The notes below the pieces were generated by a model. It saw only the letters and a list, made by a program, of their open reading frames with translations, had not been told where the DNA came from and did no database searches. Below, in pieces: positions 25,846 to 34,827 of a stretch of DNA of 42,553 bases; positions within the stretch are counted from its first letter, which is position 1, and each line of letters starts with the position of its first letter. A program made the translations under genes and the position numbers. This stretch comes from Bacteriovoracaceae bacterium UBA4097 (lineage in GTDB: Bacteria; Bdellovibrionota; Bacteriovoracia; Bacteriovoracales; Bacteriovoracaceae). The stretch is from positions 134,713 to 177,265 of the forward strand of contig DFXX01000032.1 of NCBI GenBank assembly GCA_002381765.1, in the 5' to 3' direction.

Positions 25846-26100
25846 TTATTTACCATGTTTGAGGCTTCGAACCTCCTCTTTTAGTTCTCTAACATCTTGA
25901 AGTAATGGATTTATGTTCTTCTCAGAAGCCTCCGGTTCATCATTTCGTATGAGAAGGCCACCAAGAGAAGCGGTTATAATCCCAAACAGAGTAATTCCAG
26001 TAACCATAAGAATTCTGGCAGTTAAACGCTTTTCTATAGTCACTAGATAATGATCCCCCAATACCTAGTTAGGTAGACCCGAAAATCACAGATATCTAAA
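25846..26100 (-). pseudogene. Decayed 3' remnant of a potassium channel gene
   Basis: The open part (25846-26061) encodes GDHYLVTIEKRLTARILM then a hydrophobic helix and a coiled tail (VRELKEEVRSLK). This is the segment directly after the selectivity filter of two-helix ion channels (TVGYGDxYPVT, then the inner helix). Just upstream, another frame reads ST-stop-LGIG where STTVGYG is expected, implying a stop and a frameshift. The pore helix and outer helix are missing. Even if the 71-residue piece is translated it cannot form a channel. No ribosome site is seen. Confidence 0.6.
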
Positions 26101-26158
26101 AGCATCGATTAAGGGAATTGTAGAAATAAGATCAATCTGCTTCGTCTGGCAGCTCAGC

Positions 26159-26204
26159 AAAAAAAAAATGATAAATCGGGCCGATGATGAACATCGACCC
26201 GATT
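26159..26204 (-). terminator. Rho-independent terminator after second GH5 gene
   Basis: On the minus strand a 13-bp stem (one G-T pair; arms 26192-26204 and 26174-26186, 5-nt loop) is followed by TATCA and ten T. It begins 10 bp past the stop of the GH5 gene. Confidence 0.9.
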
Positions 26205-26214
26205 GAAGGCTTGT

Positions 26215-28467
26215 TTATTGCTCACCCATATGTCTTTCAAGCACTTCTGATTGAGACAATGGTGTTAAAGAGCGACTTGGGTTTGGAAGGATATAAGTAT
26301 TCATAACGTTATCAGCTTCAAGCAACCAAGATCCTGTCGACCACATAGTTCCCCCTATTCGGATTGAATCCATGTAATCCATAAATTCTTCACCAGCGAG
26401 GTTCCATTTTCTCGCATTTTCTGCTCCACCGTGGTGAGCATTCGGCCAACCGAATTCACCAAGAAAACAGCGTTGGTTGTATTGTTCACACCAATCGGCG
26501 AAAACTTTGAGATTTGCGATTCCTAAGGCTCCTACCGAGGCATACCCTTTTGAGCGGGCAATGGCTTGCTCCTCATCATAGCTCTTCTTATACTTACCAC
26601 TAGTATCCCAATCCATATAAAGATGAGCATGATACATTAGATTGTTGTACTTATCTGTAATAAAGGGCTTGGGATGATATTGCTTCCAACGGTGAGGAGC
26701 TGAATAACTATAGCCCTCAACATGAATCAGCATATCATCATTATTTGAGCGAATAGCATCTACTGCCACTTGAGCATATTCTTCCCAAATTTTTTCCGGA
26801 TTAATTCCTGTATTGGTTGGAAGATCATATGGCTCATTCATAATATCATAAGCATAAAGAGCTGAGTAAGCATCTGCATTGGCCTTCACTGCAGCAGCTA
26901 TTTTTTTCCAGGCATCAGCGTATTGGACTTTAGTCGGTCCGGTTGATTCACCAAATCTATGCCATACACCATCTCTCATATAACGAGCATAATTATGCAT
27001 ATCTAAGATTGCTACAAGGCCAGCTGTCTTAGTATCTTTTAGCATCTGGATAATGTGCCCCATATAAGCTGAATCGAGAGCGCCACCAAGAGTAGGTTGT
27101 ACTCTTTCCCAAAGGAAAGGAAGACGAACGACTTGCATTCCTCTCTCTTTAAGGGCCTTAAGTGACTGAAGCGTAGGTCTAGTGTAGTTTGTATTATAAA
27201 CACCAGGAATTACCTCTTTAGAGATTCCCATATCCATAATATTGATACCACGAAGAAAGGGAGTGGCCACAGCGGCTGTAGTCACCGTAAAAGTATTGAT
27301 AGAAGCAACTGTATTATAAGTGAAAAGCGGCTTTCCACTACCCGACATGATGAAGGTAGAAAGAATATATCTCCCTGCAGTTGCATTTTCTGGAATTTGA
27401 AAAATAGGCTTATAGAGACTAGATACTCCCCCGACAAAACTCTGATCTTTCATTTCAACAGAGGCAGTCGGAGTTGAAGCGATTTGTCCCGAATCGGAAA
27501 CCTTACGAACTTCCATTCTAACAGTAGTAAAGGAAATATTTCCTGAAGACTTATAACTACTATTAATAGCTATTGGAGAACCAGCTTCGACCGTTTTAAC
27601 TGGAATGTGAACACCAGCAAGTTGAAATGTAACATTGGGATCAGAGCCGATAATAGTAAAGCTATTGATATCGTTGACTTCATTAAAAGCGAATACTTGA
27701 TTATTATTCAAAGGATCAAAAGCAAAAAGTGAAATGATATACTTACCAGACTCAGTAGTCGGAGGAATAAGAAAGATGTTTTTAAAAGCTTTCGGCTCAT
27801 TAGCGATCAGGCTTGCCCCCATTATTTCTTGAGTTGCAATCGCTGGAGAAGATATCTCGCCCGAAGCGAGCACTTTACGGATTTCAAATTTAAGATTGAG
27901 ATTTGCTACATTTTTCGAAGCTTTCAACCCATTTTGAATTTCGATAGAAGCTCCCGCATTAACAGTACTAGTTGGAATCCATACTCCAGTGTTTGTGAAG
28001 GTCACTCCGGTAATAGGCCCAACTCCTTCAATAAACACATTCCAGCTTGGAGCTGTACCTGTTGAATATAAGTACTCATTAAGACCTGGTGCAGTCCCTA
28101 CCTTTAAAACCATTCTATAATTACCAGTTAGAATAGTACTCGGAATTAAGTAAGGAGCGTCATAAACAATTCTCTGTTCGGCAACAAAGTTTTGATTAGG
28201 AAAGGCTTTAGAAAATGTCGCTTCAGCTGCAACACTTCCATTATCGGCCACCCGATGCAGACCAATTGTTACTGTTACCCCATTTTGAATGGCGTCGGAT
28301 TTTACAACACCTCTTAAATTAATGTTCTGACCGAACTTTGCTGTTGAAGCATTAATGTACATACCAGCATTCGCAAATTTGGCCCATACCTGATTGGTGT
28401 AAAAAACGCTTATGAGCATTAAGAGCAGCATACTCGTTTTACTAACCAAGGTTTCCATGGTTTTCAT
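26215..28467 (-). CDS. Secreted GH5-family glycoside hydrolase, paralogue of the gene at 1-2446
   Basis: A 750-residue protein with GGAGG before its ATG and a signal peptide (about 1-29, ending VWA). Three related beta modules follow (about 30-150, 155-275, 280-400), then a GH5 domain (about 410-735) with NEP near residue 543 (acid/base) and LGEFGWP near 670 (nucleophile). Long stretches such as LRGINIMDMG, MQVVRLPF and GGTMWSTGSWL are the same as in the first GH5 gene. Compared with that protein it has one more beta module, no Pro/Ala linkers and no C-terminal binding module. It should act on a beta-linked polysaccharide outside the cytoplasm; substrate unknown. Confidence 0.92.
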   Translation of the reverse strand: MKTMETLVSKTSMLLLMLISVFYTNQVWAKFANAGMYINASTAKFGQNINLRGVVKSDAIQNGVTVTIGLHRVADNGSVAAEATFSKAFPNQNFVAEQRIVYDAPYLIPSTILTGNYRMVLKVGTAPGLNEYLYSTGTAPSWNVFIEGVGPITGVTFTNTGVWIPTSTVNAGASIEIQNGLKASKNVANLNLKFEIRKVLASGEISSPAIATQEIMGASLIANEPKAFKNIFLIPPTTESGKYIISLFAFDPLNNNQVFAFNEVNDINSFTIIGSDPNVTFQLAGVHIPVKTVEAGSPIAINSSYKSSGNISFTTVRMEVRKVSDSGQIASTPTASVEMKDQSFVGGVSSLYKPIFQIPENATAGRYILSTFIMSGSGKPLFTYNTVASINTFTVTTAAVATPFLRGINIMDMGISKEVIPGVYNTNYTRPTLQSLKALKERGMQVVRLPFLWERVQPTLGGALDSAYMGHIIQMLKDTKTAGLVAILDMHNYARYMRDGVWHRFGESTGPTKVQYADAWKKIAAAVKANADAYSALYAYDIMNEPYDLPTNTGINPEKIWEEYAQVAVDAIRSNNDDMLIHVEGYSYSAPHRWKQYHPKPFITDKYNNLMYHAHLYMDWDTSGKYKKSYDEEQAIARSKGYASVGALGIANLKVFADWCEQYNQRCFLGEFGWPNAHHGGAENARKWNLAGEEFMDYMDSIRIGGTMWSTGSWLLEADNVMNTYILPNPSRSLTPLSQSEVLERHMGEQ

Positions 28468-28585
28468 AGTCTTCCTCCATTGAAGTTTTGAAATATTCTA
28501 TGGTAGGATTTTGGAACTCGTTATGTCGTAATGTTAAGAATCCAAAAAATCAAGCAAGTCAATAACTTAGCGATATTAGCTCCAG

Positions 28586-28616
28586 GCCCAAAACGGTAGT
28601 CACGAAAGTTTTGGGC
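28586..28616. repeat. Inverted repeat GCCCAAAAC / GTTTTGGGC
   Basis: Perfect 9-bp arms at 28586-28594 and 28608-28616 with a 13-nt loop. It could be a hairpin in RNA or part of a decayed mobile element; no T run follows directly. Confidence 0.6.
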
Positions 28617-28782
28617 AAAACTTGCTCTCTACTCAATCTATGGTCTTATGGTCGCGGAATGTGAACTTCTGAAGAATTAACGTTCTCCGACTGCATTTTC
28701 TCCCTGGCCAGTCTTCTCTCTTTTTTGTTGGGATGTGGGATACTTTGAAGACCTCTCTTACTTTCATCGTAAACGAGTTCCG

Positions 28783-28822
28783 CCAAAAGGTGTCAGATAC
28801 CTTTTGGAGGACCACCTTTTGG
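28783..28822. repeat. REP-like palindrome, copy 2, with a third half-site
   Basis: Perfect 9-bp arms CCAAAAGGT (28783-28791) and ACCTTTTGG (28799-28807) around GTCAGAT, then a further ACCTTTTGG at 28814-28822. The core matches the palindrome at 16816-16839. Confidence 0.65.
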
Positions 28823-28907
28823 ACCAAGCTCCTATAAAAAATTTACACATCTTCATCCCTGCTCCCTCTTTAATGGTACTTAGGTCCAAAACGACCGGGA
28901 CCATGAC

Positions 28908-30935
28908 ATGAAAATTTCTTTATATTTGCCCATCCTTATCTCCCTCTTTCTAACCCCTGTGGTTTCGGCTGAAATTCCTGTTAATAAGATTCTTTCACTT
29001 GAAGGCTCCAGTTCCAAATATGGTCCTTACACAGGGCTACTCGAGTTAAGAAGAAAAGCGGACAAGGTTACTGTCATCAAATTATTAACCTATACCAACT
29101 ATTCCTTTGAAAATTTAATCGTTCAAGAAGTCTGGACGGGGGATGTCCAGTCTGATCAGAAAACTATAACATATGAGATCAAGCAGGCCGATATCTTCAA
29201 AAGTGCAGAAGGTCTAACTAGAACTCCCGAGATGTTTTTAAAAAATATAAAAATCGTTCAGAGACTTGATCTTAATGCTCCCCATATGAGTTTTTTAAGA
29301 TCTGATGAAGTCTTTGAAGAAAGAATTATACAGGTGGCCAATTCAGGAAAAATCCCACTTTGGGAAAATCTCAGGCAGAAGCAAGAATCCATTGGGAATG
29401 AAAATGCGGCCATCATTAATCTTGCCTCTAAGTTTATTAGTCTAAAGGTTTTTAACTGGTATCACTCACAACCTGAGGTGAGAGACTATGAAGACAGAGA
29501 AGAATACAAATCAAAAAAACAATATTTTATTATAGATCCCACTGATTATGAATTTTATCAGAATAATCCACATACTTTACGTGTAATTAATAAAGTTCCG
29601 GATAAGATCTCATTAATAGAAGCCATCCAAAGAAGAAACGCCTACGCTCCTTCACTTGAAATGAAAAAGAATCATTTTGAAGAAGTGATGAAGACCTATC
29701 ATATTAATGAACTTGGGCAGTTCTCTACGGCACAATTCGATAAAAGCGGGAAATTCATTAAGTATATTATGGTGGGGGACGGGGCACTATGGACAGGTAT
29801 GTATTTGGCTTCACAGGCCATGCGCTATCAGGTAACTAGGGAAAGCGAAGCATTGGAAAATGTGAAGAAGTCTCTGAAAGGTCTCATGCTTCTGATGGAT
29901 ATAACAGGAGATGAGAAAACCTTTGCAAGAAATGCAACCATCGACGATGGCAGCATTGAACTAAATGATGATTACCGCTTAGGTACAGGCATTCATAAGA
30001 ATAAGATCTGGCGGGCCATGGGCAATAATGACATGTTCAAGGGTCTCATTCATGGCTTTATCTGGAGTTATATCGTTTTACCGGAGTCAGAACTTGAATT
30101 AAGAAATGAACTCTTAAAACATATGAAACAATTGACCAAGCTCTCAATTGCTGAAAGAAGATCGAATACTTCCCCCGCATTTGGACTTAGGGCCCTCGCC
30201 ACAAGATCAGAGAACGACAAAAAAAAGTTTATTAACAGTTTTATGCTCTCAGACATGGGGAGAAAGCTCGTCAATATCGAGGGAAATACCTATAATGGGG
30301 GGATAGCAGACTGGAGTGGAATAAACCTAACCATGGTGAGTACCCTAACAAATATACTGATCGCTAAAATGATTATGAAGGATCTATCTTCCGAGAATCA
30401 CCTTTTTAAAAAAACAGAGAAAGATGTCTATCAAAGATCTTTAAGAAGTCTCGTATTACAATGGAAGGACATGGCAACTGCCAGAAGAGATCTCCTTACT
30501 ATTGCAACCTATTCATTTGCTATCAAAGGCGGATTCGAACTGAAAGAAGCAGATGAAAGTGATGATGGATTGAACCAAAAAGAAATTCAAAATCTCTGGC
30601 AACTAAATTTCGAGAACTGCTTATGGTCATTAAGAGAAATACCAATCAATAGATCAAAGTATAATATTTCCTACGACTATTCCCTCATGCCAGATTGGAG
30701 TTTATCATGGTGGCCGAAGCTTCCATGGAAATCAGTCAAAGAAAAAGAATCAGTTGAATATCATATGCAAGGGGCCTATGCTTACCCCTTGTTTGAGAGC
30801 AAGGGAATAGGAAGTAACTTCGTTTGGAAGGATCAGCCTTTCGCCTATAAGAGTGAAAGTCAGAAATCTCTTAAAGATCCACCAGCAGATTATCTTTATG
30901 CTTATTGGATGGCCCGACTAGCTAACATTCTCTGA
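28908..30935 (+). CDS. Large exported protein of unknown function
   Basis: A 675-residue protein with a clear signal peptide (about 1-21, ending VVSA). I recognise no family. The region from about 275 to 480 (GDGALWTGMYLASQAMRYQ, KSLKGLMLLMDITGD, NDMFKGLIHGF) resembles the helical hairpins of (alpha/alpha)6-barrel glycosidases and lyases, which is only a weak resemblance. C-terminal part is rich in Trp and Tyr. It starts a same-strand run with the HutD-like gene (18-bp gap), and it neighbours the GH5 gene across a divergent gap, so a carbohydrate role is possible. No ribosome site is evident before the ATG at 28908. Confidence 0.75.
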   Translation: MKISLYLPILISLFLTPVVSAEIPVNKILSLEGSSSKYGPYTGLLELRRKADKVTVIKLLTYTNYSFENLIVQEVWTGDVQSDQKTITYEIKQADIFKSAEGLTRTPEMFLKNIKIVQRLDLNAPHMSFLRSDEVFEERIIQVANSGKIPLWENLRQKQESIGNENAAIINLASKFISLKVFNWYHSQPEVRDYEDREEYKSKKQYFIIDPTDYEFYQNNPHTLRVINKVPDKISLIEAIQRRNAYAPSLEMKKNHFEEVMKTYHINELGQFSTAQFDKSGKFIKYIMVGDGALWTGMYLASQAMRYQVTRESEALENVKKSLKGLMLLMDITGDEKTFARNATIDDGSIELNDDYRLGTGIHKNKIWRAMGNNDMFKGLIHGFIWSYIVLPESELELRNELLKHMKQLTKLSIAERRSNTSPAFGLRALATRSENDKKKFINSFMLSDMGRKLVNIEGNTYNGGIADWSGINLTMVSTLTNILIAKMIMKDLSSENHLFKKTEKDVYQRSLRSLVLQWKDMATARRDLLTIATYSFAIKGGFELKEADESDDGLNQKEIQNLWQLNFENCLWSLREIPINRSKYNISYDYSLMPDWSLSWWPKLPWKSVKEKESVEYHMQGAYAYPLFESKGIGSNFVWKDQPFAYKSESQKSLKDPPADYLYAYWMARLANIL

Positions 30936-30953
30936 TCAATTGGAAAATAAGTT

Positions 30954-31478
30954 ATGCCTTCAATTTCTTTAGACCATTGCCCAAAGACACTCTGGAAAAA
31001 TGGCGCAGGGGTGACCCAGGAACTATTGCGTTTAGGTGAAGAGCCTTTTGAATTACGATTTTCCGTGGCCCAAGTCACGAATGACGGCCCATTCTCCATC
31101 TATCCAGAGCATGATCGAGTTCTACTGCTCCTGGAAGGAAGGCTCCAGCTATTCAGGACAAAAGATAACATCTTATTAAATACTTTCGAGCCATTCTACT
31201 TCTCTGGTGATGAAGTGATCACTTCTAAACTTCTAACAGGTAAATCTAGAGACTTTAATGTTATCTATAGAAAAGGTATCAAGGTTGAAGTGGAGGTGCT
31301 TAAACTTGATAACACCTTTATAGTTCTCGAGAAAAATACATATGTATATGTATCTAACGGTCAGCTCGAGTATGAAGGGGCATTTTACTCTGATGCTCTC
31401 TTCTATGACTCTGGTAAGATAAAAATAACGACTCCAACCGAAATTATCGTGATTAGAAAACTAGAAAAAGAGTCTTAG
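30954..31478 (+). CDS. HutD/Ves-family cupin-like protein
   Basis: A 174-residue protein matching the HutD family pattern: WKNGAGVTQELLRLGE near the N-terminus, LRFSVAQVTNDGPFSIYPEHDRVLLLLEG, then a beta-rich C-terminal half with FNVIYRK. HutD proteins are bicupins found near histidine utilisation genes, and Ves is a cold-induced relative in E. coli; the biochemical role is not settled. No hut genes are present in the window. It follows the large exported protein gene by 18 bp. Confidence 0.82.
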   Translation: MPSISLDHCPKTLWKNGAGVTQELLRLGEEPFELRFSVAQVTNDGPFSIYPEHDRVLLLLEGRLQLFRTKDNILLNTFEPFYFSGDEVITSKLLTGKSRDFNVIYRKGIKVEVEVLKLDNTFIVLEKNTYVYVSNGQLEYEGAFYSDALFYDSGKIKITTPTEIIVIRKLEKES

Positions 31479-31529
31479 TCACCCTTGATTTGTTTTCTAA
31501 AATCGCAGGATCGTATATTTTCAAGATCC

Positions 31530-32075
31530 ATGAAATTTTCCATCATGCCTATCCTTCCTATTCTCTTTTCAAGCAGCCTCTTGGCCAGTGCCATTGATTA
31601 CAAGTTCGAAAAGAATCTTTTTCAAATTGAGGTGCAGGAACATAATCCAGTCTTTAAGCATCAGTACTATTTTAAAGGTTCCGAACATTTAAAAATCAGA
31701 CTAAATACTCAACTATTAACATTGTCAGGAGAAATCAGACCAAAAGTAGGCATCCCCTTGGAGTTAAGAATCAGCGAAAGCAGCCGCAGTGGTCTCAATT
31801 TGATGCTTGAACAAGGTCGCTATCTCTCAGAAAATGAACCTGTTATAAAGTCTATGGTGAATTGGTTTTACAAGATGAGTTTAACTCCTATGCTCGATGC
31901 AAACTACAATTTCCAGGCAGATAAATTAATGTATGAAGACAGTAGAATATTCACACAGTTTTCAATGGGTTTAAACTATAAACTCGATAAGAACTACAGT
32001 ATGAATATGGGTACAACCCTCTTACAAAGGGCCAGAACCTATCTCTTTCAGCTAGGACTAACAATACTACTCTAG
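31530..32075 (+). CDS. Small exported beta-rich protein, unknown
   Basis: A 181-residue protein with a signal peptide (about 1-22, ILFSSSLLASA) followed by alternating beta-like segments (LKIRLNTQLLTLSGEIRP, GIPLELRISESSRS, NMGTTLLQRARTYLFQLGLTILL) ending in a hydrophobic C-terminal strand. That shape suggests an outer-membrane or periplasmic beta protein; no family is recognised. The frame opens earlier at 31485, but the ATG at 31530 begins the signal peptide. Ribosome site is weak. Confidence 0.6.
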   Translation: MKFSIMPILPILFSSSLLASAIDYKFEKNLFQIEVQEHNPVFKHQYYFKGSEHLKIRLNTQLLTLSGEIRPKVGIPLELRISESSRSGLNLMLEQGRYLSENEPVIKSMVNWFYKMSLTPMLDANYNFQADKLMYEDSRIFTQFSMGLNYKLDKNYSMNMGTTLLQRARTYLFQLGLTILL

Positions 32076-32078
32076 TGT

Positions 32079-32471
32079 TTAGATTTTTTCACCACACTCA
32101 AGCATCGATTTACCATAATAGGGATTGGCTATCTTTCCTTCTTTCTGAACCCATTTTGCCTTTGCCATAGGGCAACTGACCTTCATTAATCCATTGAGTT
32201 CAGACTTATTACCCTTTTTTAGATAGACTTCAGATAATGTTTTAAAGGACTTTCTTAAATCACTTATTCCAGTGAACTTCTTATCACAATCGCTATAGCT
32301 ATGCTTTAGTTCAGCTTTATTCTTTTCACAAATAATTTGATGATGAGACAAGGCTATTTCCATCTGATCTTTGGACAAGGCATCTTGCATATGAAGATAG
32401 GGAGTTAAGCTTAGCTCTCCTGCATAGGCAGAAGAAGCAGTCAAAAGGAGGAAAAACAATAGATATTTCAT
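32079..32471 (-). CDS. Exported DUF3347 protein, probably copper-related
   Basis: A 130-residue protein with a signal peptide (about 1-18, ASSAYA). The mature part shows the DUF3347 pattern: YLHMQDALSKDQMEIALSH near the start, DLRKSFKTLSEVY in the middle, and a C-terminal CPMAKAKWVQKEGKIANPYYGKSMLECG with the conserved CPMA, NPYYG and Cys residues. This domain is seen in or beside copper/silver efflux proteins. GGAAG precedes the ATG at 32471. It is divergent from copA, 158 bp away, which supports a periplasmic copper-binding role. Confidence 0.8.
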   Translation of the reverse strand: MKYLLFFLLLTASSAYAGELSLTPYLHMQDALSKDQMEIALSHHQIICEKNKAELKHSYSDCDKKFTGISDLRKSFKTLSEVYLKKGNKSELNGLMKVSCPMAKAKWVQKEGKIANPYYGKSMLECGEKI

Positions 32472-32576
32472 GGTCACTTCCAGCAGAAAATTAATAAGAC
32501 ATTTTCATAGTCCTTTTTACTAATGGCAATAACTTTGTATGACTTTGACTAAGAAAGATGAGTACTAGAATTGCGC

Positions 32577-32607
32577 TTGAGCTTCCCATAATGGGAAGGT
32601 TTAAGAT
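32577..32607 (+). promoter_or_regulatory. CueR-type promoter and operator of copA-cueR
   Basis: TTGAGC (-35, 32577-32582) and TAAGAT (-10, 32602-32607) are separated by 19 bp, the elongated spacer typical of MerR-family control. The spacer contains CTTCCCATAATGGGAAG (32582-32598), a palindrome perfect except for its centre base. CueR would twist this DNA on Cu+ binding to switch on copA. Confidence 0.88.
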
Positions 32608-32629
32608 ATAAGAAAGCAAAGGAAGTTTT

Positions 32630-34819
32630 ATGAAAAAGACTATGGATTTTGAAATAAAAGGGATGACCTGCGCATCTTGCGTGAACCGTGTGGAAAAGGT
32701 TCTCAAGAAAAATCCCGCTATCATCGCGGCTTCAGTCAACCTCGCGACAGAGAAAGCAAGGATTGAATTTGATAGCTTAAAAGTGGATTCTGACAAAATA
32801 ATAGGGATTATTACCCAGGCTGGATATGAGGCAAGAGTTTCTTCACCAAAGTCAGTCGATAATAAGGAAGCTAATCTAAAAAAAGAGAAGCTGATCATTA
32901 CTCTCTCGGCCCTTTTGACTCTTCCTTTGGCCCTTCCCATGATTCTTTGGCCATATGCCCATCTCCTCATGCCTTCCCCCTGGATTCAACTGCTGCTAGC
33001 AACTCCAATTCAATTTCTTATTGGTGCTCGATTTTATAAGTCAGCATGGGGAGCAATTAAGGCCAGAAGTGGGAACATGGAGCTTCTGGTTGCAATAGGA
33101 ACTTCTGCCGCCTACTTCTTGAGTCTTTATCTCTTAATAAAAAATCTGGATCACTTGGAACATCACTCTCCTCATCTCTACTTTGAAGGCTCAGCAGTTA
33201 TCATAACCTTAGTGCTTTTGGGCAAATACCTAGAAGCCAAGGCCAAGCAACAGACATCTTCGGCCATTAAATCCCTACAAGCTCTTCAACCGGCCATGGC
33301 CCGGGTCATTAGAGAAGGTAAGGAAGTAGACATTGCAATTGAAGCTCTGAAAGTAAGTGATCTCGTGATAGTGAGACCTGGCGAGAGAATTCCAGTGGAT
33401 GGACTAATAAAGAAAGGCATCACTCAAGTAGATGAATCGCTTATCACCGGCGAGAGCCTACCGATTGAAAAAAAAGAAGCTGACAATGTGGTAGGTGGCT
33501 CTATCAATGGTGATGGACTCATTCAGGTAGAGGTAACTGCCTTAGGTTCAGAAACCATGTTGGCCAGGATAATTCGCATGGTTGAGGACGCTCAATCTGT
33601 AAAAGCACCCATTCAGAGATTGGTAGATAAAGTTAGTGCTTACTTCGTTCCTACCGTTTTGATTATAGCTGTCATCACTGTCATCCTTACCGCCCTAACA
33701 ACTGGCGACTGGGAAACAGGCATAATCCATGGAGTGGCAGTTCTGGTCATCGCTTGTCCCTGTGCCTTGGGACTTGCAACCCCTACTTCCATTATGGTTG
33801 GGACAGGTGTTGCGGCCAATGCCGGAATTCTCATCAAGGATGCCGAAGCCCTAGAGGTGGCGCATTCAGTAAGTATGATAGCCTTTGATAAAACAGGCAC
33901 ACTCACCGAAGGTCGGCCATCCTTAAGTAAATTAATTGCTTTTGAGAAGACTGAAGAAGAGTTACTCGGCCTGCTTGCTACAATTCAAAATGGTAGTGAG
34001 CATCCTCTAGCAAAGGCGGTTATAGAGGAAGCGACTAAAAAGAATATTCTATTTAGTACTGCAACCTCCTCCAAGGCCCTTCCCGGAAGAGGACTTCAAG
34101 CCGAAATAAAGGGAGTAAGTTACATACTAGGCAGCAAGCGCTTAATCACAGAGTTGAATCTTGATGCTCACAATGTCCAAGTAGTCGCTCAGGAGAGAGA
34201 AGCTAGTGGAGAAACGGTTTCATTCTTAATTGATATCGATCGGAACCAAATAATGTGTCTTGTGAGCTTCAAGGATACTATTAAAGAATCTGCAAAAAAA
34301 ACCATCGATGCACTTAAGTCTCTAGGAATTAAGACCATCATGATTACTGGAGACAATCAGGGAAGTGCAGATTCAGTGGCCAAGGTGCTGGGTATTGATT
34401 TGGTGAAAGCAGAAGTGTTGCCACAACAAAAGTCAGAAATCATTCAGGAATTCAAACAGAGAGGAGAAATCATTGCTATGGTTGGAGACGGAATCAATGA
34501 TGCTCCTGCCCTAGCAGCGGCCCATGTGGGTATAGCAATGTCTACCGGAACCGATGTGGCCATGCATTCTTCAGGTATCACTCTTATGAGAGGAAATCCC
34601 CTGCTTATTCCGGATGCCATTTCTGTATCTAGGAGAACTTACTCTAAGATAAAACAAAACCTTTTCTGGGCCTTTATCTATAATGTGATTGGCATTCCTT
34701 TAGCGGCATTAGGATATTTAAGTCCCGTAGTCGCCGGGGCTGCCATGGCCTTAAGTTCAGTTAGCGTGGTAACCAACTCTTTACTCCTTAAGAGATGGAA
34801 ACCTACGGTTAAGAATTAG
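32630..34819 (+). CDS. copA: Copper-exporting P1B-type ATPase CopA
   Basis: A 729-residue pump moving Cu+ (or Ag+) from cytoplasm to periplasm. One N-terminal heavy-metal domain has GMTCASC (11-17). The membrane part includes the CPC ion motif (ACPCALGLATP), the actuator TGES, the phosphorylation motif DKTGT, the HP locus (SEHPLAKA) and GDGINDAPAL. Length is normal for single-HMA CopA. A GGAAG lies before the ATG. It is followed 8 bp later by cueR, so both respond to copper from the promoter at 32577-32607. Confidence 0.96.
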   Translation: MKKTMDFEIKGMTCASCVNRVEKVLKKNPAIIAASVNLATEKARIEFDSLKVDSDKIIGIITQAGYEARVSSPKSVDNKEANLKKEKLIITLSALLTLPLALPMILWPYAHLLMPSPWIQLLLATPIQFLIGARFYKSAWGAIKARSGNMELLVAIGTSAAYFLSLYLLIKNLDHLEHHSPHLYFEGSAVIITLVLLGKYLEAKAKQQTSSAIKSLQALQPAMARVIREGKEVDIAIEALKVSDLVIVRPGERIPVDGLIKKGITQVDESLITGESLPIEKKEADNVVGGSINGDGLIQVEVTALGSETMLARIIRMVEDAQSVKAPIQRLVDKVSAYFVPTVLIIAVITVILTALTTGDWETGIIHGVAVLVIACPCALGLATPTSIMVGTGVAANAGILIKDAEALEVAHSVSMIAFDKTGTLTEGRPSLSKLIAFEKTEEELLGLLATIQNGSEHPLAKAVIEEATKKNILFSTATSSKALPGRGLQAEIKGVSYILGSKRLITELNLDAHNVQVVAQEREASGETVSFLIDIDRNQIMCLVSFKDTIKESAKKTIDALKSLGIKTIMITGDNQGSADSVAKVLGIDLVKAEVLPQQKSEIIQEFKQRGEIIAMVGDGINDAPALAAAHVGIAMSTGTDVAMHSSGITLMRGNPLLIPDAISVSRRTYSKIKQNLFWAFIYNVIGIPLAALGYLSPVVAGAAMALSSVSVVTNSLLLKRWKPTVKN

Positions 34820-34827
34820 GAGAATCT

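Larger units (their letters stand above)
28468..28907. other. Repeat-rich intergenic region
   Basis: This 440-bp gap between divergent genes holds three inverted repeats built on CCAAAA/TTTTGG (see separate repeat entries), and a GGTCCAAAACGACC segment at about 28884-28897. A minus-strand open frame at 28633-28827 has no recognisable domain. No promoter could be named with confidence. Confidence 0.5.

Noticed and set aside
28633..28827. Minus-strand open frame of 64 codons in the repeat-rich gap
   Set aside because: It reads through the REP-like palindrome and shows no recognisable domain; treated as chance.
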